A stretch of 64,000 bases of DNA from Nocardia terrae (lineage in GTDB: Bacteria; Actinomycetota; Actinomycetes; Mycobacteriales; Mycobacteriaceae): NCBI RefSeq assembly GCF_009760405.1, contig NZ_WRPP01000001.1, forward strand, positions 1,736,001 through 1,800,000, in the 5' to 3' direction. How positions within the stretch are numbered: the stretch's first letter is position 1; every line of letters begins with the position of its first letter. This document shows, one piece after another, positions 17,722-26,756 of the stretch. Both the position numbers and the translations under genes were made by a program. The notes beneath the pieces are model-generated. The model saw only the letters and a list, made by a program, of their open reading frames with translations, did not search any database and was not told the origin of the DNA.

Positions 17722-18822
17722 ATGAAGCGTTTCCTCGGATCCCAGGGCTTCGTCACCACCGTCGGGGTCGCGCTGCTGGTCGTCGTCGCGGTCGCCGGGT
17801 ATCTGCTGACGTTCGATCCGTTGAAGAAGACGCTGTCGTACTGCGCGATCATGCCGGACTCGATCGGCCTCTACCCCGGCAACAACGTCACCATGCTCGG
17901 TATGCCGGTCGGTGTGGTTGCCGCGGTGGAGCCCGAGAACGGTTCCGTGCGTGTGTCGTTCACCGTCGATGCCGCTCATCCGCTGCGCGGGCAGGTCACC
18001 GCCACCACCGTATCCGACACCCTGGTCGCCGATCGCGACCTGGAAGTGCTGGGCGACAACGCCTCCAGCGCCGGCTGGCCGACCGGGACCTGCATCACCA
18101 AGACGTTCACGCCCAAGAGCATCACCCAGACGTTGCAGGCGTTCGCCGATCTCGCCGGGCAACTCGACGGCGGCGGCGATCCCGCGCAACAGAACCGGCT
18201 GCGAGACGCGGTGCGCGCCTTCGACAAATCCACCACGGGCACCGGCCCCCAGCTCAACCAGCTCATCAAGGGACTCGGTGCGGCGCTGGACCGGCCCGAC
18301 GCCGCGATCGGGCATCTCAGCGACGCGCTCGACGCCTTCGCCTCACTGGCCCAAAGCGTGTCGCTCAACTGGGGCGACATCAAAGTGGCGCTGACGCAAG
18401 CCAACGAGGGCATCGGCTTCATCAACTCGGTGTGGGGCCAGACGGTGAAGATCGTCGACTCGCTGTTGGTGATCCTGCCGTGGTTCAATACCATCGCTCA
18501 CAAATACGGGCGTTCGATTCTCGACGGCCTCGACGCCGCGGTACCGAAGCTGACCCTGCTGTCGGCCGGTCTCGACTCGTTGCAGCAGCTGTTGCAGATG
18601 ATTCCGGCGGTGGTGTCGGCGTTCTCGCGGTTCGTCGATCCGCGGAGCGGGCAGGTGAAGATCGGGTACGCGCCGCCGCGGGTCGTATTGGCACCGGAGA
18701 CGGCCGGCCGGGTGTGCGCGGCGGTGGAGGCGCTGCTGCCGGGCCGCTGCCGCGACGGCGGCAACAGCGTGGCCGAGGTGGATCTGGTGCCGCTGGTCCT
18801 GGGATTGGCGGGCGTCCGATGA
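17722..18822 (+). CDS. mceD: Mce family protein (fourth position)
   Basis: A 366-residue Mce protein, the longest of the six here. The anchor VTTVGVALLVVVAVAGYLL is followed by an MCE domain with GLYPGNNVTMLGMPVGVV and a helical region. The block GRVCAAVEALLPGRCRDG near the C-terminus holds two cysteines, as is common in actinobacterial Mce proteins. It starts one base after mceC and its stop overlaps mceE by four bases. Confidence 0.92.
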   Translation: MKRFLGSQGFVTTVGVALLVVVAVAGYLLTFDPLKKTLSYCAIMPDSIGLYPGNNVTMLGMPVGVVAAVEPENGSVRVSFTVDAAHPLRGQVTATTVSDTLVADRDLEVLGDNASSAGWPTGTCITKTFTPKSITQTLQAFADLAGQLDGGGDPAQQNRLRDAVRAFDKSTTGTGPQLNQLIKGLGAALDRPDAAIGHLSDALDAFASLAQSVSLNWGDIKVALTQANEGIGFINSVWGQTVKIVDSLLVILPWFNTIAHKYGRSILDGLDAAVPKLTLLSAGLDSLQQLLQMIPAVVSAFSRFVDPRSGQVKIGYAPPRVVLAPETAGRVCAAVEALLPGRCRDGGNSVAEVDLVPLVLGLAGVR

Positions 18823-19865
18823 AGAAGGCCCTGTGCGCGACGACAGCGGCGGTGGCGTTGCTGCTGCCGACCGGTTGCGCCTTCGATCCCGCCTCGATCC
18901 CGGTGCCGGGCGCCTCCGTTTCCGGCCCGACCTATGCGGTGCACATCGAGTTCGCCAACGCGCTCAATCTGCCCTCGCAGGCGAAGGTGGTCGCCAATGG
19001 AGCGAAGATCGGCAGCCTGCGCACGGTACGGGTGATCGATCCGACCTCCGAGAGGCCCGGCCGCATCGACGCCGTGGTCGACATCCAACGTGCGGTACGG
19101 CTGCCGAGCGCCACCACCGCGCAGCTGCGGCAGGACACCCTGCTCGGTGACGTTTTCATCGGACTCACCACGCCCGCAGGCGATTTCGCCGACCCGATCC
19201 CGGCGGGCGGGACCATCCCGCTGGCGCAGACCAAACCCGCCCTGCAGGTAGAGGATCTGCTGGCCGGGCTGTCGGGCTTCGTCGGCGGTGGTGCGCTGCA
19301 CCAGGTCGAGGACATCATCGACCAGGCCAACGCCGCACTGCCCGCCGACTCCCGCGACACGGCCCGGATCTTCGACCGGATCGGCGGCAATGTCGAAGAC
19401 GTCTCCGATCATCTCGCGGTGCTCGACGAATTCCTCGACGCCTTCCAGAACGACCTCGACGCCGTCCGCGGCAATCCGCGCGAGCTCGACGCCCTGCTGA
19501 GTCAGCAAGGCGCACACGATATTCCGGCCGATGTCCAGGCGCTGGTGAACACGCTCGGCATCGTCGGGTCGCTCGGTGACATCGGGCAGGCGCTGGTACC
19601 GCTCGCGCCGCTGCTGCGTGCCGGGGACGCGACCGCCAAGGCGTTCGTGCCGATGCTGCTGGCGAACAACCCCCTCGACCTGAGCGCGCCGTCCAACCTC
19701 AACCGCCTGGTGGCCCTGGTGGACGACCGGCTGGTCCCTTTCGTCGAGAAGGGGCCGAAAGTCAACATCACCGGGGTGACCACCGGTGCCGGCGATGCGG
19801 TGTCCGCCGAGGACCGCATCGACGGCATCGTGCGAGCCCTGCGCATGATCGGAGTGGTGCGGTGA
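18819..19865 (+). CDS. mceE: Mce family lipoprotein (fifth position)
   Basis: A 348-residue Mce protein. It has the short signal MKKALCATTAAVALLLPTGC with a candidate lipidated cysteine at residue 20; the proline at -3 is atypical for a lipobox, but the fifth Mce protein of actinobacterial operons is usually a lipoprotein. The MCE domain follows (about residues 40-120, LPSQAKVVANGAKIGSL). ATG at 18819 overlaps the mceD stop. It ends with a GTGA overlap into mceF. Confidence 0.92.
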   Translation: MKKALCATTAAVALLLPTGCAFDPASIPVPGASVSGPTYAVHIEFANALNLPSQAKVVANGAKIGSLRTVRVIDPTSERPGRIDAVVDIQRAVRLPSATTAQLRQDTLLGDVFIGLTTPAGDFADPIPAGGTIPLAQTKPALQVEDLLAGLSGFVGGGALHQVEDIIDQANAALPADSRDTARIFDRIGGNVEDVSDHLAVLDEFLDAFQNDLDAVRGNPRELDALLSQQGAHDIPADVQALVNTLGIVGSLGDIGQALVPLAPLLRAGDATAKAFVPMLLANNPLDLSAPSNLNRLVALVDDRLVPFVEKGPKVNITGVTTGAGDAVSAEDRIDGIVRALRMIGVVR

Positions 19866-20833
19866 AACCGAGTTCGCTGCTGTCGCTGACGAGCATCGCG
19901 GCGATCCTCGTGCTCGGCAGCGGGTACCTGGCCGTGGACGTGGCACGGGTGGACTGGGTGCGCCACGACCTCGAGGCGGCCATGACCGTGCCGCAATCGG
20001 GCGGATTGCTGCCCCGCTCGAAGGTGCTGCTGTCGGGCGTGCAGGTCGGGGAGGTCACCGCGGTGACACACACCGCGGACGGAGTGGTGGTGCGCCTTCG
20101 GATTTCGGACCGCTACCCGATCCCCGTCGCCAGTCCCGTGCGGATCGACGGTCTGTCGGGCCTCGGTGAGTCGTATGTCGAATTCGAACCGAGCTCCGGC
20201 GCCGGACCCTACCTCCGGGACGGACAGACGGTGCGGGCGAACAAGATCGCCGCGCCGACCTCGATCCCGGACGTCGCCGCGGCCACCACCGAACTCATGC
20301 ACCAGCTGGACCCCGCCGCCATGGCCTCGATCGTGGACACCTTCGGCCAGGCCGTGGCCGGGACCTCGGCGGTGATTCCGGAACTGTCGCGCGCCACCGA
20401 TCTGCTGGCCGCCACGCTGGTCAGCCGGACCGACCTGATCCGGCGGATGCTGCTGGCCCTGCAGTCGCACGCCGACGATATGGACTGGGCGCAACCGGCG
20501 CTGACCGGTGCCGCCGGGCCGTGGGCGGAGTTCGGCCCGCGCGTCGCCGACGTCGCGGCCTCCATCGCCGCGGTCATGAAGGCCGGTGATCTGCCCGACT
20601 CCTTCCAGGAGGACAGTGCGAATCGCCTCGGGCTGGTGCCGTTCCTGCAGCAGCTCACCGTTCGCCTGAAGCAGCTGGGACCCGAGCTGGAACCGCTGGC
20701 CCCGCTGGTCGCGTCGCTGCTCGAGACGGCCACACCCCTGCTCGGCCGCCTCGATCTGGGCAGCCTGATCGGCCAAGCCCGCGATGCCACCAGCCCCGAC
20801 GGCGCACTGCGCCTGCGGATGACCGTCCACTGA
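19862..20833 (+). CDS. mceF: Mce family protein (sixth position)
   Basis: A 323-residue Mce protein starting with GTG inside the mceE stop (GTGA). One N-terminal anchor (LLSLTSIAAILVLGSGYLAV) and an MCE domain with GLLPRSKVLLSGVQVGEV are visible, followed by the helical region. It completes the canonical six-gene set. The next gene, an Mce-associated protein, follows after 21 bases. Confidence 0.92.
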   Translation: MKPSSLLSLTSIAAILVLGSGYLAVDVARVDWVRHDLEAAMTVPQSGGLLPRSKVLLSGVQVGEVTAVTHTADGVVVRLRISDRYPIPVASPVRIDGLSGLGESYVEFEPSSGAGPYLRDGQTVRANKIAAPTSIPDVAAATTELMHQLDPAAMASIVDTFGQAVAGTSAVIPELSRATDLLAATLVSRTDLIRRMLLALQSHADDMDWAQPALTGAAGPWAEFGPRVADVAASIAAVMKAGDLPDSFQEDSANRLGLVPFLQQLTVRLKQLGPELEPLAPLVASLLETATPLLGRLDLGSLIGQARDATSPDGALRLRMTVH

Positions 20834-20854
20834 TCGCCGAACCCCTGGAGCGCC

Positions 20855-21475
20855 ATGACCATCGAACTCGACAAGACCGTCGAATCCGACGAAAAAGCGG
20901 ACAACACAACCGAAAACGTGCAATCGAAGCGGGGAGGTCGGGTGAAACCCGGCGCGGCGGTGACGGTCTCGATTCGCGGCCTCGCGTGGTCGGCGGCGGT
21001 CGCCGTGCCGGCGATTCTCGCGCTGGTGCTGGGCATCCTGCTGATCTCCGCGCGTGGCGACCTCAGCCGCCGTGACACCGTCGCCGCCGACGACGCGCGC
21101 GCCGAACAGGTGGCCAGCGACTACGCCGTCGGTGCGTCCACCGTCAACTTCGCCGACTTCGACGCGTGGGTGGCGCGTTTGAAGAAGAACACCGCCCCGG
21201 CGCTGTCGAACAAGTTCGATGCCACCGCACCCAAACTCCAGGATCTGCTCACCCCGCTGAAATGGACTTCCACCGGTTCCCCGATCTCCGCCAAGGTGGT
21301 GAGCGAGTCCGGCGGCGTGTTCAAGGTCAACGTCTTCGTCAACGTCTCCTCCACCAACGCCCAGAACCCGGACGGCGCGCAGACCACCGTCACCTACAAC
21401 GTCAGCGTGGACCGCGGCGCGGACTGGAAGATCAGCGACGTCGGCGGCCTCAACGGCGCGTTGCCGCTGAAATGA
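20855..21475 (+). CDS. Mce-associated membrane protein
   Basis: A 206-residue protein: an acidic/basic cytoplasmic N-terminus of about 45 residues, one membrane helix (AVAVPAILALVLGILLI, about 48-66) and an outer domain with the NTF2-like fold expected of mycobacterial Mam proteins (FDAWVARLKKNTAPALSNKF, and a C-terminal TYNVSVDRGADWKISDV strand pair). Such proteins are thought to stabilise the Mce complex. The usual second accessory gene is not present. Its stop overlaps the start of the GMC oxidase (ATGA), tying the oxidase to lipid import. Confidence 0.85.
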   Translation: MTIELDKTVESDEKADNTTENVQSKRGGRVKPGAAVTVSIRGLAWSAAVAVPAILALVLGILLISARGDLSRRDTVAADDARAEQVASDYAVGASTVNFADFDAWVARLKKNTAPALSNKFDATAPKLQDLLTPLKWTSTGSPISAKVVSESGGVFKVNVFVNVSSTNAQNPDGAQTTVTYNVSVDRGADWKISDVGGLNGALPLK

Positions 21476-23070
21476 CGGAGACCGGCGTGACACACGATTA
21501 CGACTGGCTGGTCGTGGGCTCCGGCTTCGGCGGCAGCGTCAGCGCATTGCGGCTGGGGGAGAAGGGGTTTCGGGTCGCGGTGCTCGAGGCCGGGCGGCGC
21601 TTCGCCGACACCGACTTCGCCGAACGGGCCTCGCAGCTGCGGCGCTACTACTTCCTGCCCGCGCTGGGCATGCGGGGCATCTTCCGGCCGACGTTGTTCA
21701 AGGACGTGTTCGTGGTGACCGGCGCCGGGGTGGGCGGCGGCTCGCTCACCTACGCCAACACCCTCTACCGCAGCCGTCCCGAGTTCGCGCGCAACCCGCA
21801 GTGGTCGCATCTGGGGGACTGGGACGCCGAGCTGGCCCCGCACTACGACACCGCCGAACGCATGCTCGGCGTCACCGACCTCGACCGCGACGGGGCGGCC
21901 GACACGCTGCTGCGCGAATACGCCACCGAGCACGGCTTCGGCGACACCTACACGCGCAGCCGGGTCGGCGTCTTCCTGGGAGAGCCCGGAAAGACCGTCC
22001 CCGACCCGTATTTCGGTGGCGCGGGGCCGGATCGGGCCGGTTGCCTGCGGTGCGGTTCGTGCCTGCTCGGTTGCCGCCACAACGCCAAGAACACGCTGGT
22101 GAAGAACTATCTGTGGTTCGCCGAGCGGCAGGGCGCGACGATCCTGCCCGAACGCACCGTCGTCGACATCCGCCCGCTGGGCGCGGCCGACGGCAGCGAC
22201 GGGTACACGGTGACCAGCGAACGCACCGGGCGCTGGCTGCGGCGCGACCGCCGCACCCACACCGCGCGCGGGGTCGTGGTGGCCGGCGGCGCGCTGGGCA
22301 CCAACCGGCTGTTGTTGCGCTGCAAGCTGTCCGGCTCGCTGCCCGCGCTCTCGGACCGGCTGGGAGAGCTGGTGCGCACCAACAGCGAATCCATCCTGGC
22401 CGTCACGGCTCCGGACGACGCCCGCGATTTCGCGCGCGGTCTGGCGCTCACCTCGGGGGTGTATCCGTCGCCGAACACGCACATCCAGCCCGTGACCTAC
22501 GGAGCGGGCGGCGATTTCATGTCGCTGCTGACCACCCTGGCCGCCACCGGCGGCACCCCGCGCACCCGTGTGTTCCACTACTTCGCCACCGTCGCACGAC
22601 ATCCGGTCCGCTTCGCCCGCGCCTCCCGAATCCGGCACGCCTCGCGCCGCACCATGCTGTTGACCACCATGCAGTCGGTGGACAACGCGATCTCGCTGCG
22701 GGTGCGATTCCGGCTGCCGGGCGGCTATCCGGTGCTGACCACCCGGCAGGATCCGCAACATCCCATACCCCGCTTCATTCCGGCCGCCTATGCCGCCGCC
22801 GAGGCGATCGCCGGGAAGATCGGCGGGGTGGTGCGGGCCGCGGTCCCCGAGGCGGTGGCCTCGATCCCGACCACCGCGCACATCCTCGGCGGTGCGGTCA
22901 TCGGTGACAGCGCCGACACCGGGGTGATCGACGCTCGTCATCGTGTGTACGGCTACCGGAACCTGCTGGTGTGCGACGGCGCGGCGGTACCGGCGAATGT
23001 CGGCGTGAATCCGAGCCTCACCATCACGGCCATGGCCGAACGGGCCATGGACCTGCTCGACCAGCCGTGA
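21472..23070 (+). CDS. GMC-family FAD oxidase, ChoD-like, last gene of mce operon
   Basis: A 532-residue GMC oxidoreductase closely similar in layout to the one at 8183-9796: VVGSGFGGSVSALRL at the N-terminus, GAGVGGGSLTYANTLY near 80, the cysteine block CLRCGSCLLGC near 190 and GVNPSLTIT near the C-terminus. The ATG overlaps the Mce-associated gene by four bases; a GTG at 21487 is an alternative. The matching ChoD-type proteins of mycobacteria are annotated as putative cholesterol oxidases. Fusion to an mce transcription unit suggests that it acts on the imported lipid. It ends one base before the convergent enoyl-CoA hydratase gene. Confidence 0.88.
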   Translation: MTETGVTHDYDWLVVGSGFGGSVSALRLGEKGFRVAVLEAGRRFADTDFAERASQLRRYYFLPALGMRGIFRPTLFKDVFVVTGAGVGGGSLTYANTLYRSRPEFARNPQWSHLGDWDAELAPHYDTAERMLGVTDLDRDGAADTLLREYATEHGFGDTYTRSRVGVFLGEPGKTVPDPYFGGAGPDRAGCLRCGSCLLGCRHNAKNTLVKNYLWFAERQGATILPERTVVDIRPLGAADGSDGYTVTSERTGRWLRRDRRTHTARGVVVAGGALGTNRLLLRCKLSGSLPALSDRLGELVRTNSESILAVTAPDDARDFARGLALTSGVYPSPNTHIQPVTYGAGGDFMSLLTTLAATGGTPRTRVFHYFATVARHPVRFARASRIRHASRRTMLLTTMQSVDNAISLRVRFRLPGGYPVLTTRQDPQHPIPRFIPAAYAAAEAIAGKIGGVVRAAVPEAVASIPTTAHILGGAVIGDSADTGVIDARHRVYGYRNLLVCDGAAVPANVGVNPSLTITAMAERAMDLLDQP

Positions 23071-23071
23071 A

Positions 23072-23821
23072 TCAGCGTCCGCTCCACCGTGGTTCGCGGC
23101 GTTCGAGGAACGCCGCGACGCCCTCGGCGGTGTCCTGCGAGGACAGGGTCGCCGCCATCGCCGCCTCGGTGACCGCCCAAGCCCGTTCGTCGTCGGCCGA
23201 GTTCAGCCGTTCGAGCGCGGTCAGGCTCTCGCGCACCGAGACCGGGGCATTGCGGCAGATCCGTTCGGCCAGGCCGCGCGCGGACCGCTCGGCTTGCCCA
23301 GCTTCGGCCACCGCATTGACGAAGCCGAGCTGATACGCCCGCTCGGCACTGAGCGGGTCGCCGGTCAGCAGCAGCTCCTTGGCCACATTCAACGGCAGCG
23401 CGCGCCGGGTGCGAAACAGCCCGCCGCAGGTGGCGATGACGCCGCGGCGCGGCTCGGGCAGTCCGAAGGTGGCGGTCCGCCCGGCCACCACGAGGTCGCA
23501 GGCCAGCACCAGTTCCATACCGCCGCCGAGCGCGTACCCTTCCACCGCGGCGATCAGCGGCTTGCTCATGCGGCGACGGATCACACCGTATTCGCCGCCG
23601 CGCGCGGTCTTTCCGCCCGAACCGGCCGCCAGATCGGTGCCCGCCGAGAACACGGACTCGGTGCCGGTCAGCACCGCCACCCACAGCTCGGGATCGTCCT
23701 CGAATTCGTCGAGGGCCGCATCCAGGCCCGCGGTCATCTCCGCGTCGATGGCATTGCGCTTGTGCGGGCGATTCATTCGGACGACGAGCGTCCTGCCGTC
23801 GCGTTCTCGTTCCACGGTCAT
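23072..23821 (-). CDS. Enoyl-CoA hydratase/isomerase family protein
   Basis: A 249-residue crotonase-fold protein. The oxyanion-hole segments are visible as FSAGTDLAAG and YALGGGMELVLACDLV. Enzymes of this fold hydrate, isomerise or cleave acyl-CoA intermediates in fatty acid or sterol side-chain degradation. ATG at 23821 (MTVERERDG) is chosen because family proteins begin here; the frame is open further upstream. It runs opposite to, and 142 bases from, the monooxygenase gene at 23964. The exact substrate is unknown. Confidence 0.88.
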   Translation of the reverse strand: MTVERERDGRTLVVRMNRPHKRNAIDAEMTAGLDAALDEFEDDPELWVAVLTGTESVFSAGTDLAAGSGGKTARGGEYGVIRRRMSKPLIAAVEGYALGGGMELVLACDLVVAGRTATFGLPEPRRGVIATCGGLFRTRRALPLNVAKELLLTGDPLSAERAYQLGFVNAVAEAGQAERSARGLAERICRNAPVSVRESLTALERLNSADDERAWAVTEAAMAATLSSQDTAEGVAAFLERREPRWSGR

Positions 23822-23963
23822 GCGCCGATCATGGCCGACCGGTTTCCCGGCGCCCAGGCGGGTGGCGCCTGCGGTCAAACAGTTGGCGTGCGCGGAAAGG
23901 GGATCCGGTGGCGGCCCGCCCTAGGTTCGGGAGTCGGACACCGTCGAAAGGAGCCCGGCCGCG

Positions 23964-25511
23964 ATGAAGCCGCCATCTCAGCACCATCCGCAGACCGAAC
24001 CCGATCTGGAGGTCGTCGTCATCGGCGCGGGCTTCGGCGGTCTGGGCGCGGCGGTCGAACTGCGCCGCGCGGGCATCGACAACTTCCGCATCCTGGACAA
24101 GAACGCCGACATCGGCGGCACCTGGTATGCGAATACCTATCCCGGTGTGGCTGTGGACATTCCGTCGGTCTACTACAGCTTCTCCTATGCCGCGCCCAAG
24201 ACGTGGACGCGGCTGTTCGCGCCCGGCGCGGAGGTCAAGGCGTACGCCGATCAGATCGCGGACGACTACGGGCTGCGCGACAAACTCTCGCTCGACACCA
24301 CGGTCACCGGCGCGTCCTGGGACGAGGACAACCATTGCTGGTGGATCGAGACCACCGAAACGCTGCTGGCGGCCCGATACCTCATCGTGGCGGTCGGCGG
24401 GCTGGAGATTCCCCGCATGCCCGAGCTCCCCGGCATCGACGAATTCGCGGGCAAGGTGGTGCACACCGCGCGATGGGATCACGAGTACGACTATCGCGGA
24501 CGCCGTATCGCGGTGATCGGCACCGGAGCCACAGCGCTGCAATTGATTCCGGAACTCGCACAGGACGCCGGGCGGCTCACTGTCTTTCAACGGACACCCA
24601 TCTGGGTGATGCCCAAACCCGACTTCGGGGTCGCGCCGGTGGTCAAGCGGGCACTGGACCGGGTGCCCGGACTGCGCCGCCTCGTCCGGCTCGCGGTGAT
24701 GACGTCCTTCGATGCGGGGGTCTCGACGGCGGGCGTGTTCTACCGGTTCACCAACCCCACCATCCGCGGCTCGGCGCGAATACTGCGGCGCTGGTACCGG
24801 ACTCAGGTCGGTGACCCGGTGCTGCGGGATCGGCTCACACCGGATTACACACTGGGCTGCAAACGTCCGTCGGTCTCCAACCGGTATCTACGGACCTTCA
24901 CCGAGGATCATGTCGAGCTCGTCACCGAGCCCATCGAGAAGATCACCCGCACCGGCGTGGTCACCGGCAGCGGCACCGAACACGAGATCGACGTGCTGGT
25001 GTGCGCGACCGGATTCAAGGTGATGGAGGCGGGCGCGACACCGCCGTTCCCGATCCGAGGACGCGCGCAGGAGCTCGGAGAGTTCTGGCAGGCCAATCGC
25101 TTTCAGGCATACCAGGGAGTGTCGATACCGGACTTCCCGAACCTGTTCATGGTCACCGGGCCCTACGGATTCGCGGCGGCGTCTTACATCGCCATGATCG
25201 AGTGCACCACCCGGCACGCTCGCCGGGCCATCACCGCCGCTCGTGCGCGCGCGGCGACCGCGGTCGAGATTCGGCGCGAGCCCCACGAGCGGTACTGGCG
25301 CAAGAGCCTTCGTCGGCACCGAAATGCGCTGTGGCTCAACAACGACTGCGAATCGTCGAACACCTACTACATCAACGGCCACCACGACGTGGCTGCCATC
25401 CGGCCCAGCACGCACGCCGGAATGTGGTGGGGCAACAAGCATTTCCCGCTGCGGCACTACAGCTATTCCCGGCTGGAATCACGGCCCGACCATGCCGAAT
25501 CCGCATCCTGA
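23964..25511 (+). CDS. Flavin-dependent monooxygenase, Baeyer-Villiger type
   Basis: A 515-residue class B flavoprotein monooxygenase. The FAD loop GAGFGGLG is near residues 22-29, and the Baeyer-Villiger fingerprint FAGKVVHTARW near 160-170 matches F-x-G-x-x-x-H-x-x-x-W. The NADPH loop GTGATALQ follows near 188. Such enzymes insert oxygen next to a ketone to give an ester or lactone, as in steroid ring or side-chain breakdown, so it fits downstream of the ChoD-like oxidases. GGAGC precedes the ATG. The next gene starts 21 bases after it. Confidence 0.88.
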   Translation: MKPPSQHHPQTEPDLEVVVIGAGFGGLGAAVELRRAGIDNFRILDKNADIGGTWYANTYPGVAVDIPSVYYSFSYAAPKTWTRLFAPGAEVKAYADQIADDYGLRDKLSLDTTVTGASWDEDNHCWWIETTETLLAARYLIVAVGGLEIPRMPELPGIDEFAGKVVHTARWDHEYDYRGRRIAVIGTGATALQLIPELAQDAGRLTVFQRTPIWVMPKPDFGVAPVVKRALDRVPGLRRLVRLAVMTSFDAGVSTAGVFYRFTNPTIRGSARILRRWYRTQVGDPVLRDRLTPDYTLGCKRPSVSNRYLRTFTEDHVELVTEPIEKITRTGVVTGSGTEHEIDVLVCATGFKVMEAGATPPFPIRGRAQELGEFWQANRFQAYQGVSIPDFPNLFMVTGPYGFAAASYIAMIECTTRHARRAITAARARAATAVEIRREPHERYWRKSLRRHRNALWLNNDCESSNTYYINGHHDVAAIRPSTHAGMWWGNKHFPLRHYSYSRLESRPDHAESAS

Positions 25512-25532
25512 ACCCAGCATATCGAGGACATC

Positions 25533-26549
25533 ATGGAGCTCAAACCCGACGTCGCCGCTCGCACCGACGCGGCCGGCCACTGGCGGGCCGCATCCGCCGA
25601 TCGCGCAACCGAACTCGGGCGATGGCGGCACACCGCGCCCGGCGCCTGGCTGCTGTCCCGGATCGGGGGTCGGATCGGCGGTGGACGCCAGATCCGGCTC
25701 GTGGAGGTCATGGGCCAGTCGGGCAGCCTGTTCTGGCAATACCTGCCGTTGGCGCTGCGTCTGGTGCCCGGCAGCCGGCTCGGCCGCGTCGACTGCGAAC
25801 TGGCCACGCTCCGCACCGCCTGGAACACCGGGGCACGCTACGAATGGCACCACCACGTCTACGCGTCGCGGCTCAGCGGCCTGTCACTCGACAGCGTCGA
25901 ACGCGTCGCGGCGGGCCCCGATGCCCCCGGCTGGTCCGAGCGACACCGCCTGCTGCTGCGCGCGGTCGACGAATTGCATTCCGGGCACATGATTCTCGAC
26001 GACACCTGGGCCGGTCTCTCCGAGCACTACACCGCGGCCCATCGTGTCGACCTGTGCATGCTGGTCGGCCATTACGAAATGCTGGCCATGCTGCTGAAAA
26101 CCCACGGCATCGAACCCGAACCGGAAATGTGGCGACGCGGCCCCCTGCGCTGGGTCCGAGACAGCGCCTCCGGGGACGGCCTCACCCCCCGCCGCCTGCC
26201 CGCTTTCAACAAGGTGGTCACCAACCGCCTGATCGCCCCCGCCGCCGGAAAATACCCGCCCTACACCGTGATCCACCATCGAGGCCGAAAATCCGGTCGC
26301 CCCTTCACCACCCCCGTCCTGGCGATCCACCGCGACGGCCTGCTCATGGTCCCCCTCCTCTACGGCGACCGCTCCGACTGGGTCCGCAACACCCTCGCCG
26401 CAGACGGCGGCGAAGCAACCTACCGCCACCGAACCCGAAAGTTCGCCTCGCCCCGGATCGTCGACGCCACTTCGGTCACAGACCTGCCCGCCCCCGCTAA
26501 ACACCTCACCCGCCTGCTGAGACTTCTTGTCGCCGAAGTCGAGTCCTGA
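25533..26549 (+). CDS. Fusion of carboxymuconolactone-decarboxylase-like and DDN (F420) domains
   Basis: A 338-residue protein with two parts. Residues about 30-200 resemble AhpD/carboxymuconolactone decarboxylase-like proteins (WNTGARYEWHHHVYASR, then a helical region with CMLVGHYEMLAMLL). Residues about 225-338 look like a DDN-type deazaflavin (F420)-dependent nitroreductase domain (YTVIHHRGRKSGRPFTTPVL, then WVRNTLAADGG). The pieces are usually separate proteins. It is cotranscribed with the monooxygenase, so a redox step on the same substrate is possible. Domain assignments rest on motif recognition. Confidence 0.7.
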   Translation: MELKPDVAARTDAAGHWRAASADRATELGRWRHTAPGAWLLSRIGGRIGGGRQIRLVEVMGQSGSLFWQYLPLALRLVPGSRLGRVDCELATLRTAWNTGARYEWHHHVYASRLSGLSLDSVERVAAGPDAPGWSERHRLLLRAVDELHSGHMILDDTWAGLSEHYTAAHRVDLCMLVGHYEMLAMLLKTHGIEPEPEMWRRGPLRWVRDSASGDGLTPRRLPAFNKVVTNRLIAPAAGKYPPYTVIHHRGRKSGRPFTTPVLAIHRDGLLMVPLLYGDRSDWVRNTLAADGGEATYRHRTRKFASPRIVDATSVTDLPAPAKHLTRLLRLLVAEVES

Positions 26550-26756
26550 GGCCGGCGGAACAGCCGGAATGAACCGTCGCGTCAATCGCGACCGTTCAAC
26601 GCAAATCGTCCCTGGATCAGCATTTTCCGCCGCGTGCTTACCGGAAGTCGCCACTGTCCCAGACTCTCGCTGTGGGTTGATCATTCGTGATCCAGAGTCG
26701 AATCGAACGACCGCGCCCAGCGTCCGCAGCGGCGTGAGACCCACGAGGGGAGAGTC

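Noticed and set aside
19502..21493. 663-codon minus-strand frame opposite mceE, mceF and the Mce-associated gene
   Set aside because: It crosses three well-supported coupled genes and shows no domain; it is a shadow frame.
8183..23070. Calling the GMC enzymes true cholesterol oxidases or the mce set mce4
   Set aside because: Motifs place them in the ChoD-like group only. ChoD activity on cholesterol is disputed, and no kshA/hsaC-type genes that mark the mce4 region are present.
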